A stretch of DNA of 64,000 nt. Source: JADJPO01 sp963825645. Lineage in GTDB: Bacteria > Actinomycetota > Actinomycetes > Actinomycetales > Kineosporiaceae. This document shows positions 51,022 through 59,969 of the stretch, one piece after another. The translations under genes and the position numbers were made by a program. The stretch lies in the NCBI GenBank assembly GCA_963825645.1, contig CAWGTT010000004.1, positions 103,268-167,267 on the forward strand, given 5' to 3'. Each line of letters opens with the position of its first letter. Position 1 is the stretch's first letter. The notes below the pieces were generated by a model. It saw nothing but the letters and a program-made list of their open reading frames with translations. It searched no databases and had not been told where the DNA came from.

Positions 51022-51933
51022 TCAGTACAGTGCGATCGCGTCAATCACAAGCGCGGGACCGGCGATGTGGGCGCGGACGTCGTCAGCCGGCATGTCAAGG
51101 TCGAACTTCTCGACCAGGTCGTCGACCACGTCCTTTATCTGGGTCATGAGCATGCGGCGCATGAGGTACTCCCAGTCGTGCAGCAACCACTCCTCGGCAC
51201 TGAAGTAGCCGTCGTCCCCGCCCGGGACGATTCGAGAGACGGTTCCGAGGACTCGCAGGTCGCCCTCGATGCGGTTCGCATCGGCCGCTTCCATAAAGTG
51301 GTCTGGCCTCAGGTTGACGTAAACGTTACTGGACAGGCCCGACCCGGTGAGCTCGAGCAGAACCGGGATGGGCAGCAGTTCGTTCTGCAAATACACGCTC
51401 TGCAGCTGTTCGACCGTGCCGGGCGGAAGCACTTCGTCGTCGAGGTTGAAGATGGAGTCCAGATCCTGGCCTTCGACGTCTCCCATGAGCCGGCGGAAGA
51501 TGTAGAAGACCTTGCCGGCCACGCTCGCCGTGGTGATCCTGGCGCAGCCTTCGAGCTCGACCACGCCGTCCTTGGTCAGGGCGTCCCGGTCGCCAGGCCC
51601 GGTGTCGACGGCGCCAGTGCAGATGAGGGCGTCGATGACCTTATTGACGGTCGCCTTGACCTTCGGCTCCAGGCTGTAGGACGCCTGGTACTCGACGTCC
51701 CTCCCAGCGGAGGCCTCAACGCCCACGCCGCTGGCCCCGACCTTGCCGCCACCGGATCGCTTCCGGACGGTCTTCTCGACTACGTCCGCCTGGTGCGGCA
51801 CGTCCAGGTCGAAGTACTCCGCCAGGGACAACAGGGTCTCGGTGTCGAGGTATGTGGGTGACCGCAGTGCCATCGGTGGAACCCTTTCGGGGGTAGTCGG
51901 GCCTGCAGGCTTCCGACGGTTGAACAGGCTCAT
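51022..51933 (-). CDS. DUF6414-like hypothetical protein
   Basis: The 303-residue soluble protein starts with FNRRKPAGPTTPERVPPMAL and SPTYLDTETLLSLAEYFDLD. It has a Gly/Ala/Val stretch resembling SGGGKVGASGVGVEA, then an extended region (TASVAGKVFYIFRRLMGDVE, EVLPPGTVEQLQSVYLQNEL) and a C-terminal RIEGDLRVLGTVSRIVPGGD. The N-terminal YLDtexLLSL plus the G/A-rich middle recalls DUF6414; the assignment is tentative. Function unknown. It overlaps on the other strand the over-long open frame of the preceding membrane gene. Confidence 0.7.
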   Translation of the reverse strand: MSLFNRRKPAGPTTPERVPPMALRSPTYLDTETLLSLAEYFDLDVPHQADVVEKTVRKRSGGGKVGASGVGVEASAGRDVEYQASYSLEPKVKATVNKVIDALICTGAVDTGPGDRDALTKDGVVELEGCARITTASVAGKVFYIFRRLMGDVEGQDLDSIFNLDDEVLPPGTVEQLQSVYLQNELLPIPVLLELTGSGLSSNVYVNLRPDHFMEAADANRIEGDLRVLGTVSRIVPGGDDGYFSAEEWLLHDWEYLMRRMLMTQIKDVVDDLVEKFDLDMPADDVRAHIAGPALVIDAIALY

Positions 51934-52150
51934 GAACCCATGATGGCGGTGACCGCCGACACTCCCGACGGCGAAGCACCCGTTGGATGCTGCTCTAGCA
52001 GTCAGAGTCAGGGTGCCCTCCCCGTGTCACCCCGGCGCGCCCATGTATTGCTGGAAGTCGAACGCCGCACCCGCACTACGAGCCGCAGTGCATGCCCACA
52101 AGCCGATCGTCACGCGGAGCGTGACCGTTCAGGGATCGGCTTGTGGCGAC

Positions 52151-52393
52151 TCAGGGCAGGAGGCCCCAGTACTGCTTGCGAGCCGTCATGGCGTGGATAA
52201 CCAATTCTTCGCCGGTCTCGAAGATCAAGACGACCGTCTCGAGCAAGCGCGCCTGCGTGTCGAATCCGAGTCGCAGTTCGCGGTGCGGCCAGTTCTCCTC
52301 ATCGAGCGGTTCGATCCAGAGCGGCCAGTCCGCTGCTTGGACCGAGTCCTCGGGGAGTACCCCGTGCTTGAGTGCGCTGTGGTGGACCTTCAC
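52151..52393 (-). CDS. toxin of a BrnT/DUF4258-like toxin-antitoxin pair
   Basis: The 80-residue protein reads VHHSALKHGVLPEDSVQAAD, HRELRLGFDTQARLLETVVL and EELVIHAMTARKQYWGLLP. The H-ALKHG opening, LG-D...-LLEVV middle and VIHAM.AR.KY..LLP end are characteristic of small toxins seen next to ribbon-helix-helix antitoxins in actinobacteria, with a RelE/BrnT-like fold probable. The GTG start overlaps the antitoxin stop (GTGA), so the pair is translationally coupled. Confidence 0.75.
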   Translation of the reverse strand: MKVHHSALKHGVLPEDSVQAADWPLWIEPLDEENWPHRELRLGFDTQARLLETVVLIFETGEELVIHAMTARKQYWGLLP

Positions 52394-52623
52394 GCGGCAA
52401 AGCCGGCCAGGGCCCTGCGGATCGCTTCGGATCGCGAGATCTTCTCGCGCTCGGCGATCGCGTCGACCGCAGCAAGCTCTTCCGCGGTCAGGCGTACAGC
52501 GACGACCTGCATCGGCTCGGCGCCACGGCCGGGTCGCCCACGCCCCCGGCGCTTCATCTCCTCGACGTCGTAGCCGACTTCGGCCTCGTCCGCCCACTGC
52601 CGGATCTGCTCCTCGCTGACCAT
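52390..52623 (-). CDS. ribbon-helix-helix antitoxin
   Basis: The 77-residue protein has an acidic N-terminal helix (EEQIRQWADEAEVGYDVEEM), a Gly/Arg linker, and a C-terminal ribbon-helix-helix (QVVAVRLTAEELAAVDAIAE, EKISRSEAIRRALAGFA). It should neutralise the following toxin and repress the operon. The ATG lies about 170 bases from the divergent recombinase start. Confidence 0.85.
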   Translation of the reverse strand: MVSEEQIRQWADEAEVGYDVEEMKRRGRGRPGRGAEPMQVVAVRLTAEELAAVDAIAEREKISRSEAIRRALAGFAA

Positions 52624-52719
52624 GACCAAATCGTATGACGAAAACCGTCTTGGCGGTAGAGCCGATGAGATCGCCGGGCTTGCAACCCCGGCGGCACGGG
52701 CGGTCGCTGGTGGGGTCGG

Positions 52720-52736
52720 GTCGGGTCCGGCCCGAC
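52720..52736. promoter_or_regulatory. inverted repeat between antitoxin and recombinase genes
   Basis: GTCGGG-TCCGG-CCCGAC is a perfect 6-base inverted repeat in the 170-base divergent region. It could be part of an operator or of a recombinase site. Nothing further is visible, and GC-rich chance symmetry is possible. Confidence 0.35.
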
Positions 52737-52793
52737 GCCCGAGCCGTCCACGTCCGGTGGGCGGCCGGGCCCATCCCCTTGGGAGGGCGCGCC

Positions 52794-53408
52794 ATGAGCG
52801 CACTGCTTGTCGGGTATGCCCGATGCTCCACAGATCAACAAGATCTCACCGCTCAGCGTGACGCCCTGCTCGGCCTCGGAGTGGCAGCAGAACGCATCTA
52901 CGTCGACCATGGGCTGACCGGCACAAACCGGGAACGCCCCGGGCTCCGCGAAGCCCTCGCTGCGTGTCGTGCCGGCGACACCCTGGTCGTGACCAAGCTC
53001 GACCGCCTCGCCAGGTCCTTACCCGACGCCCGTGCGATCGCCGACGAGCTCACCGCGCGAGAGATCAGCCTCAGTCTGGGCGGGTCGGTCTACGACCCCA
53101 CGGATGCCGTGGGGCGGCTGCTCTTCAATATCCTGGCCATGGTTGCGGAGTTCGAGTCCGATCTGATCAGGCTTCGCACCGTCGAAGGCATGAAGGTCGC
53201 CAAGGCCAAGGGCCGACTGAAGGGCAAGCAGCCCAAGCTGAACCGGAAGCAGGAATCACACCTGGTGTCCTTGGTGCACAGCGGCGAGTACAGCACCCTC
53301 GAAGTGGCTGAGCTGTTCGGCGTCGGCCGCTCCACCGTCTACCGCGCCATCCAGCGCCAACGTCTGGCCGCGAAGGCAGAACTCGCGGACAGTTCAACGC
53401 GACGCTGA
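52794..53408 (+). CDS. serine recombinase (resolvase/invertase family)
   Basis: The 204-residue protein has the resolvase catalytic domain. VGYARCSTDQQDL carries the active Ser12. Then come YVDHGLTGTNRERPGLREAL, TLVVTKLDRLARSLPDARAI (Arg cluster), VGRLLFNILAMVAEFESDLI and the long E-helix (RLRTVEGMKVAKAKGRLKGK). A small C-terminal helix-turn-helix follows (YSTLEVAELFGVGRSTVYRA). It would cut and rejoin DNA at a short paired site. GGGAGG precedes the ATG. It is divergent from the toxin-antitoxin pair, an arrangement common on transposons and plasmids. Confidence 0.92.
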   Translation: MSALLVGYARCSTDQQDLTAQRDALLGLGVAAERIYVDHGLTGTNRERPGLREALAACRAGDTLVVTKLDRLARSLPDARAIADELTAREISLSLGGSVYDPTDAVGRLLFNILAMVAEFESDLIRLRTVEGMKVAKAKGRLKGKQPKLNRKQESHLVSLVHSGEYSTLEVAELFGVGRSTVYRAIQRQRLAAKAELADSSTRR

Positions 53409-53583
53409 TCGCCGATCTCGCCGGCGTCCCGCAACCGACACCCTCGCGGGACGCCCGCGAGCGACGCCCCAGACGGCGCCAGCCACGGAGCGCAGCATCC
53501 CGATAGCCGTTCCTCCAGCGGGAGAGCGGATCCGGTGGCCCGTCACAGGTAGAGGCGCATGATGGGCCGGTCGGCCTTGCGGG

Positions 53584-54757
53584 CGTGTGGGTGCCGAGAA
53601 TCCTGCATCAGTTATGCGACCTGCGTGTATTCGTGGAGCAAGCCGCCGAGGCGATCACGACGGACGACCGTGGCCGTCGGGTCCGCTGGCACAGGCGGGA
53701 GCGGCCGAAGTGGTGCCGCCTGCTTCAAGGCGCGGTGAGGCCGGTGCGTGTTGAAGTGGCTTTCATACTCGCTCAGGACGGCTCTGGCGTGGGCGATGTT
53801 GACGATCAGGATCCGATCGAGCAGCTCGCGGCGGACACCGCCCACGAATCGCTCGCAGATGGCATTGGCTCGGGGTGCCCGGACCGGGATCTCGACCACA
53901 TCCGCGCCGGCGCCGGCGAAGACGGCATCGAACGCGTCCGTGTACTTGGTGTCCCGATCGCGGATCAAGAACCTGATCCGGCGGCCAGCGTCGTCCAAGT
54001 CCATCAGCAGGTTGCGGGCCTGTTGAGTCACCCACGCTCCGGTCGGGTGCGCCGTGACACCAAGGATCCAGACCCGGCGGGTGGCGTGCTCGACAGCGAA
54101 GAACACGTCGAGCCGTTTCAGAGCGATGGTCTCGAGGTGGAAGAAGTCACACGCCACGATGCCCTCGGCCTGGGCGGTCAGGAACTGCTTCCAGGTCGGG
54201 CCCGAGCGTCGCGGTGCCGGGTCCAGTCCCGCAGAGCGCAGGATCGACCACACCGTCGAGGCGGCGATCGTGTACCCGAGGCCAGCGAGCTCGCCGTGCA
54301 CTCGGCGGTAGCCCCACGTCGGGTTCTCCCTCGCGAGTCGTATCACCAACGCCCGAAGCCCTGCCCGAGTCCGCGGCCGCCCCGGCCCCTTTCCGTTGAC
54401 TGGTCCAACGGCGGGCAACCAGTCGGCGGTGCCACCGCAGCATCGTGCCGGGAGTGACCAGCATGCCGATCTGTCGCGCGGGCGGCAGCCGCAACGCCAG
54501 CGCGGCGATCACGGCCCGGTCCACCCACGACAGCCGCGGTCGCGGCCCCTGACGGCGCAGCACCTCCAGCTGATGGCGTAGCACCAGGATCTCGGCGTCC
54601 TTGGATGCCTGCGACCGGGCCAGCAGCACCAAGGCGCCGACGAGACCTCGAACGATCACATACCCCAGGCGCAGACCCATCGCGAGAGCATGACATCGGC
54701 CGCTGCGGAGCGAACGCCCAGGTCAACGCCCTGAGCCGAGTTTCCGGCACCCACACG
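53584..54757 (-). mobile_element. insertion sequence with 13-bp inverted repeats and an integrase-type transposase
   Basis: The left end CGTGTGGGTGCCG and the reverse complement of the right end CGTGTGGGTGCCG are identical. They enclose 1,174 bp with one transposase gene. The bases just inside (AGAATCC versus GAAACTC) are only partly alike. No target duplication was found. The transposase is frameshifted, so this copy is probably inactive. Confidence 0.8.
53612..54680 (-). pseudogene. integrase-core (rve) transposase, one frameshift
   Basis: The N-terminal frame gives ARSQASKDAEILVLRHQLEV and SWVDRAVIAALALRLPPARQ, then TPGTMLRWHRRLVARRW. After a shift near 54405 the next frame gives GPGRPRTRAGLRALVIRLAR, NPTWGYRRVHGELAGLGYTI and the rve core. 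The triad is in VACDFFHLETI (Asp), RFLIRDRDTKYT (Asp) and NAICERFVGGVRRELLDR (Glu). The ending is FNTHRPHRALKQAAP. It is related to IS3/IS481-type DDE integrases in single-gene form. A natural -1 programmed frameshift cannot be excluded but no slippery run is evident. Confidence 0.8.
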
Positions 54758-54797
54758 TCGGTATCGTGGGCGGATACTCCGTGCGAGGGGAGAGACC

Positions 54798-55511
54798 ATG
54801 GCCACCCAGACGACCACTGCGCGGATCACCGGTGCCTGGTATTTCGGACTGGGGATCACCGGGATGCTCGGTTTCCTGCTGGTCCGCCCCGCGATCTACG
54901 TCGAGGGCGACCCAGCTGCCACGCTGGCGAACCTCACCACGAGAGAGGGGCTGGCCCATCTCGGCGTCTTCCTCGAGATGGCCATCGTGGTGACTCAGGC
55001 GCTGGCGGCCATCTGGTTCTACAAGCTGCTACGTACCGTGCACAACGTCGCCGGGGTCTCGATCGCCGCGTTCGGACTGATCAACGCGGTGGTCATCATG
55101 GCCAGCGCGGTGTTCCTGGCCACGGCCCTCGGCGTCGCGAAGGACCCGTCGCTCGCCCCAGCCGGCGACGCGGCCGCTGCCGTCGGTTTGCTGTATCAGC
55201 TCAGCACCAACTCGTGGGGTATCGGCGCCCTGTTCTTCGGCCTGTGGCTCATCCCGATGGGGTGGACGGCGATCGCAACAGGTCGCTTCCCGAGAGCACT
55301 CGGCTGGATCCTGGTGGTCGGTGGAGGCGGCTACCTGCTCAGTGGCCTGATCGACTACGGCGTCGCCGGCGCCCCGAACCTGCTGGTCGAAGGCCTCGCC
55401 TTCCCCGCGACGATCGGTGAGTTCTGGATGATCGGCTATCTCCTTGTCCGCGGAATCCGGCCCGAGCCGGTCCCGGCCGGCCCATCGCCCGCGGCCACGG
55501 CCACCGCCTGA
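54798..55511 (+). CDS. DUF4386 family membrane protein
   Basis: The 237-residue protein has six membrane segments. The family's typical opening is ARITGAWYFGLGITGMLGFL. It continues with LAHLGVFLEMAIVVTQALAA, FYKLLRTVHNVAGVSIAAFG, INAVVIMASAVFLATALGV, WGIGALFFGLWLIPMGWTAI and GWILVVGGGGYLLSGLIDYG. The role of DUF4386 is unknown. GGGGAGAG precedes the ATG by three to ten bases. It is a likely paralogue of the membrane proteins at 44.5 and 46.2 kb. Confidence 0.85.
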   Translation: MATQTTTARITGAWYFGLGITGMLGFLLVRPAIYVEGDPAATLANLTTREGLAHLGVFLEMAIVVTQALAAIWFYKLLRTVHNVAGVSIAAFGLINAVVIMASAVFLATALGVAKDPSLAPAGDAAAAVGLLYQLSTNSWGIGALFFGLWLIPMGWTAIATGRFPRALGWILVVGGGGYLLSGLIDYGVAGAPNLLVEGLAFPATIGEFWMIGYLLVRGIRPEPVPAGPSPAATATA

Positions 55512-55689
55512 CCGCATCGCCTCGGCGAGTCGCGCTCGCCCCTGGCCATGCGCACGACGGGACCAGCGGCCACAGTGCGTCGCCGCGGAGGACAATCCTC
55601 TTGGTTCTGCGGGTTTCCGCACGGAGCGGAGGCTGTCAGGTTCGCGAGATAGTTGAGTTCCGGTCGCAGCGGGACTCTGTTGTTTCCGG

Positions 55690-55925
55690 GATAGGAGGTG
55701 TTTCGGCGCCCCGACCACCGGGTCCCAGCCGACCACCGGGTCCCCCCGAGACCGAGGCGCAGGTGGCGCGCATCGTGCCCGACTTGGTGTTACGAGCGCC
55801 TCCCTGGGCACGGTCCCAGTCGTTGCGCGTGGAACCTGGTGGGCGAGGTCCCTACCGACCAGACGCGCTGCTGGAACTGCGAGCACCGGCAGGTGAGGCG
55901 ATGGTCGTGGTGGTGGAGCCAGGAA
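55690..55925 (+). pseudogene. degraded gene of a common actinobacterial unknown
   Basis: The frame reads VARIVPDLVLRAPPWARSQS, then LRVEPGGRGPYRPDALLELR and APAGEAMVVVVEPGR. It resembles RVEPGDLTEVVPTEYRADAVV...VVVEVQ, the start of a widespread actinobacterial protein whose function I do not know. Several residues are shifted or lost. A 15-bp direct repeat (CGACCACCGGGTCCC twice, near 55716-55747) precedes it. Confidence 0.35.
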
Positions 55926-56088
55926 GGCCGTCTCCCCACGCGAACTACCCCTGGCTCGGCAACCGGCGGGTTTCCAGCTCAGCCTGTCCGCGTTGCCTCA
56001 ACTCGAGGTTGACGATGTCCTGCAGCCGAGCTCTCGTGGATCCGGCGCTGCGCCGAAGACCTCCACCAACGCAGAAAGGACCCCCACG

Positions 56089-57120
56089 ATGACCTTGCGA
56101 CCGTTCGCCGGGTTCGAGCCCTACCCGACCCACCACTGTGTCACCGGCTCGCTCAAGCACATCTACGACTTCCACGGCTATCCGATCTCCGAGGATCTGC
56201 TGTTGGGTCTGGGTCGAGGGATCGGTTTCGTGCATTTCCACATCAAGGGCACCGACCCGTTCTACGGGGGCCGCGCCAATCACGAACGCCCGGGAGAGGA
56301 AGGCCTGGAGGAGACCATCGGCCGACGCACCGGAGTAGCGGTCGAGTCGCACACGACGGCAAGTGCCCGTTAGGCGCAACAGACGCTGCGTGAGCTGCTG
56401 CGCGCCGATGAGCCGGCGTTCGTGTATCTGGACATGGGGTACCTGCCCTATTTCGACTTCCCCGACGAATACCACTTCGGTGGCCACACGGTGGTTGTCG
56501 CCGGCCACGATCCCGACACCGACGACGTGCTGATCGCCGACCGAGACCCCGAGCTGCACGTGGTCGCCTGGGATGTGCTCGAGCAGGCACGGGGCTCGAA
56601 GTTCAAGCCGTTCCCGCCGCAACACCGCTGGCACACCTTCGACTTCACCGCAGCCCACCCGCCAACACCACAGGACGTGCGTGAGGCGATCGGCGAAGCA
56701 TGCCAGCAGATGCTCTCGCCACCCATCGCCAACCTCGGCGTGCCCGGAATCCGCAAGGCGATCAACCAGACACGCAGGTGGCCCCAGGTGCTCGACGACG
56801 AACCTCTGCGACGAACCTGCTCCAATGTGGCACTGTTCATCGACCACCGAGGTGGCACCGGCGGCGGCATCTTTCGATACATGTATGCCCGGTTCCTCAC
56901 CGAAGCCGCCACGATCACCGCGGAACCGCGCCTGGCCGACCTGGCCCCGCCACTGACCTCGATCGGTGACCGATGGGAATCCGTGGCCCGCGCATTCACC
57001 CAAGCAGCGGACGCAACCGATCCCGCAGACCACCTCGAACACGCCACCGCACCCATGGCCGACATCGCCGACCTCGAACAAGAGCTCTGGCTGAACCTCG
57101 CCACCGTTGTTCGCGACTGA
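56089..57120 (+). pseudogene. BtrH-N/DUF4872 protein with one in-frame amber stop
   Basis: Before the stop the frame reads FEPYPTHHCVTGSLKHIYDF, LLGLGRGIGFVHFHIKGTDP and GRRTGVAVESHTTASAR. TAG is at 56371-56373. It then continues in the same frame with LRELLRADEPAFVYLDMGYL, YHFGGHTVVVAGHDPDTDDV and WHTFDFTAAHPPTPQDVREA to the natural end. The HCxTGSL motif with its Cys and the YF...YHFGGHTVVVAGYD block belong to the butirosin-BtrH N-terminal (peptidase C39-like) domain followed by DUF4872. One change (for instance CAG to TAG) explains the break. The full protein would be 343 residues. The role in bacteria without butirosin is unknown. Confidence 0.75.
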
Positions 57121-57471
57121 TCCCTTCACTGACGCCGGCCCGGTTGTCGCCGTCGCTGGCCAAACCCAGACCCGAGGGCGTAGCACGGCGACGCGGACGC
57201 CCTGCGCGCGCCGTCGTAGCGAGAGCAGCCCGTGACCCCCCTGCCGGAGCGACCCGGACCCCCGAGAACGGGTAGCTGGCGGTCGTGAACGCTCGGCGGG
57301 TGGCCTTACCTGAACCATGTCGGACAGCACGCGACCCGCAGTGGCCGAGGAAGCCATGGGAAACCCCGCGCCGTCGATCCTTCTGAACCTCACCAAGTCC
57401 AGAAACCCTTGCGAGACATGAACTTTACTCCAGCGGCCACGACGCGCGTCAGCGATCATCCACGACCGAGG
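57121..57471. other. gene-free stretch
   Basis: It lies between the convergent BtrH-like and HNH genes. Nothing recognised. Confidence 0.4.
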
Positions 57472-57834
57472 TCAGCGGGCGCCCACGTTGAGCGGAACGA
57501 GGGCCGTCCTGATCGCGAGGTAGCGCAGCAGAAACGCCCGCTCGTCGAAGCCCTTTCGCCGCATCCAGCCGGTGACCTCCGCGTTGCACTTGCTCGTGTT
57601 GCAGGAGCCGCAGGCAGGCACGACGTTGTCGAGTGTGTAGCGTCCGCCGCGGGACAGCGCCAGAACGCAGTCGCGCTGCAAGGGCTTGTCGGTCGCGCAG
57701 CAGTAGGCGCAGCCGCCCCAGGCCGCCTGGAGCGCACGCCACTGCTCGTCGGTGAGGTCGTTCTCGGCGCGCTCCATGCGGCGCTTGCGTCGCCGGACGG
57801 CCCGAACTCGACGACTCCGGCTGACCGCCACCAC
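57472..57834 (-). CDS. HNH endonuclease-like protein
   Basis: The basic N-terminus (SRSRRVRAVRRRKRRMERAE) leads into LTDEQWRALQAAWGGCAYCC. The HNH core follows (LQRDCVLALSRGGRYTLDNV and VPACGSCNTSKCNAEVTGWM). Paired CAYC and CGSC bind zinc. The usual catalytic first His of HNH appears replaced in D-x-V-L-A-L-S-R-G-G (D.viPlsrGG in relatives). It probably nicks or binds DNA; whether it is active is uncertain. The GTG giving VVAVSRSRR is chosen because homologues begin with that basic stretch. Confidence 0.75.
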   Translation of the reverse strand: MVAVSRSRRVRAVRRRKRRMERAENDLTDEQWRALQAAWGGCAYCCATDKPLQRDCVLALSRGGRYTLDNVVPACGSCNTSKCNAEVTGWMRRKGFDERAFLLRYLAIRTALVPLNVGAR

Positions 57835-58158
57835 ACAAGGATAGGTGACAGCGATCGCGGTCACGGGCTCCGACGACCGAGTCGCACTGAGTAGGCGACA
57901 GCCCATCATGGCCAGGACGACGGCATCGGCGGGGACTACGGGCCGGGGGGTTGCGCACTGCCATGTACGGCCATGGGCGAGGTTGAGCCACCTTCACCCC
58001 GACGCGTTCGGCAGCCGGTTGGAGCTCTGAGGCCGGGCAGCTGATCAACATGGAACAACCAGCCGTCAGCGACGAGCGGGTCCTGCGGTCCTCGCCGACT
58101 TCCGAGCCGGCGACGGGACGGTTCCGGTCGGCGACCCAGGGGAACCCCCGGCCCCACC

Positions 58159-58800
58159 TCACGATCCACCGTTGGCCTCCGGCGTGTGCGGTCCCCGGAC
58201 GCGGGTCCCGACGGCTTCGACCGGACTGCCTTCCGGCAGGCTCGTCCGCACCTTCGCCTCGGCGTCGAACCAGTCCGCGTATCGGTCGCAGCCCACGACC
58301 CGCTGACGCCGTGAAGCAGGACCGACGGCGCTGCGAGCCCCCCTCCCCCGCTGGGACGCAGCGACCGGCAGCATCGAACGACGGGCAGACTGACCACCGC
58401 GTAGGCCAGCTGGGGCCACGTGGCATTGGTCCACGCCGGCCCGAGGAAGCGCACCGAAGACAAGGGAGGCGAGCGCAGTGCCGAGGTCCGCGAGCTCCTC
58501 CGGGAAGTGCCCGGCCTCGATAAGCGGGCCACGCAGCAGCAACCCGGCCGTCAGACCGACACCCAGGCCGCGATGAAGCCGCAGCCGCCGATCTCGCCCG
58601 CGAGCACGTAGGACGTCGCCGCCAGTGCGACCGGCGCGATACCACTTCAGTGCAGCTCGGTCCACCGGCGCGCCCTGGCCCGCAGAAGCAGGCGCGTCAC
58701 GACCCACGCGGGCCCGAAGCCGATCGCCAGGAGGCACTTCGAGCAGGAGCACCGCGAAGGGTCCCCAAAGATCACGATCGCTCACCCGTCGTCGACCAGC
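58159..58800 (-). pseudogene. NhaP-type Na+/H+ antiporter, deleted and frameshifted
   Basis: Pieces in several frames follow the order of a CPA1 antiporter. They are GPFAVLLLEVPPG, IGFGPAWVVTRLLLRARARR, IAPVALAATSYVLAGEIGGC, GHFPEELADLGTALASLVFG, NATWPQLAYAVVSLPVVR, VLLHGVSG and finally RYADWFDAEAKVRTSLPEGS. The N-terminal half, and a stretch near the conserved W-F-G-P-R-G-L motif, are missing. Dead. Confidence 0.6.
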
Positions 58801-59054
58801 GTCGCTGTCCGGTGGCTTCATGCGGCTGTGGACCGCGCAAGAGCAAGCCCCATCGGGCGGCTCACGTCACCCTGACGAGCTGAGATGGGGAGGTCTGAGT
58901 GCCGGTGCCAGGCTAGACCATCGGCCGCCGACTCCCCTCACCTCCGACGAACGAGTTCACCCCTGACGTACGAGTCAGTCAATGGACGTGCTGATGCGCG
59001 ACGATGGCGAGGCGGCACACGGAGAGCTGACCGGCGTCCGGAAGAAGGGGACCG

Positions 59055-59969
59055 ATGATGGATGACCATCTGCTGCCTTCGTGGCGCGAGGGGGCGACGC
59101 GCGCCGCGCTGCTCGAGTTCCTCGCGATGGCTGAGCAGGTCGCGCCCGAGCGCCGGGTCGCGGTCTTCGACAACGACGGCACGCTGTGGTGCGAGAAGCC
59201 CCGCTACCCCCAGCTGGACTTCTTCGTCTGGGAGCTGAGGCACGCCGTCGCACACCGCCCGGACCTGCGGGACGTGCCCGAGTACGACGCCGTCGTGCGG
59301 GGGGACCGCGAAGCGCTTGCCGACTTCGGTCTGGAACGCGTCGCCGTGGCGCTGCTGGGTCTGTTCGAGTCGATCGAGCCGGAGGTCTTCGAGGAGCGGG
59401 TGCGGACGTTCTTCGCCGAGACGCGACACCCCGACCATGGGCTCCGGTACGACCAGATGGTCTACCAGCCGATGCTGGAGCTCCTGCGCGCCCTGCACAT
59501 GCGGGCGTTCACAACGGCCATCGTCACCGGTGGCGGGACCGAGTTCGTCCGGGCGATCAGCCAGCGGGTGTACGGCGTGCCCCCGGAACGGGTCGTCGGC
59601 ACGCTCGTCACCTACGAGCTGGAACGTCGCAACACAGGCCCGGTACTCGTGCGTGGCCGGGGCGTTCACGGCGGCGCCAACGAGGGTGCGGCCAAGATCG
59701 CCAACATCCGCACGGCCCTGGGACGGCGGCCCATCCTCGCCGCCGGCAACTCGCCGGGAGACGCGGAGATGCTCGACTATGTCAGCTCCGGGGACCTTCC
59801 GTGCCTGGCGTTGCTGGTGAACCATGACGACGCCGACCGGGAGTACGCCTACCAGAGCGAAGCCGGGACGTTCGTATCCGAGGAGTCGATCCAGGCCACG
59901 GCGGCCCGCCTGGGATGGGCCCAGGTCAGCATGCGCAACGACTGGGCCGCCGTCTTTGGGGAGGGATGA
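59055..59969 (+). CDS. HAD family phosphatase
   Basis: The 304-residue protein has HAD motif I (RVAVFDNDGTLWCEKPRYPQ, nucleophile Asp in DNDGT). It also has motif II (FTTAIVTGGGTEFVRAISQ, Thr), the Lys region (NEGAAKIANIRTALGRRPIL) and motif IV (AAGNSPGDAEMLDYVSSGD). A cap domain lies between motifs I and II, as in phosphoserine-phosphatase-like C1-cap members. The substrate is unknown. The start is one of two consecutive ATGs after GAAGAAGGGGA. Confidence 0.9.
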   Translation: MMDDHLLPSWREGATRAALLEFLAMAEQVAPERRVAVFDNDGTLWCEKPRYPQLDFFVWELRHAVAHRPDLRDVPEYDAVVRGDREALADFGLERVAVALLGLFESIEPEVFEERVRTFFAETRHPDHGLRYDQMVYQPMLELLRALHMRAFTTAIVTGGGTEFVRAISQRVYGVPPERVVGTLVTYELERRNTGPVLVRGRGVHGGANEGAAKIANIRTALGRRPILAAGNSPGDAEMLDYVSSGDLPCLALLVNHDDADREYAYQSEAGTFVSEESIQATAARLGWAQVSMRNDWAAVFGEG

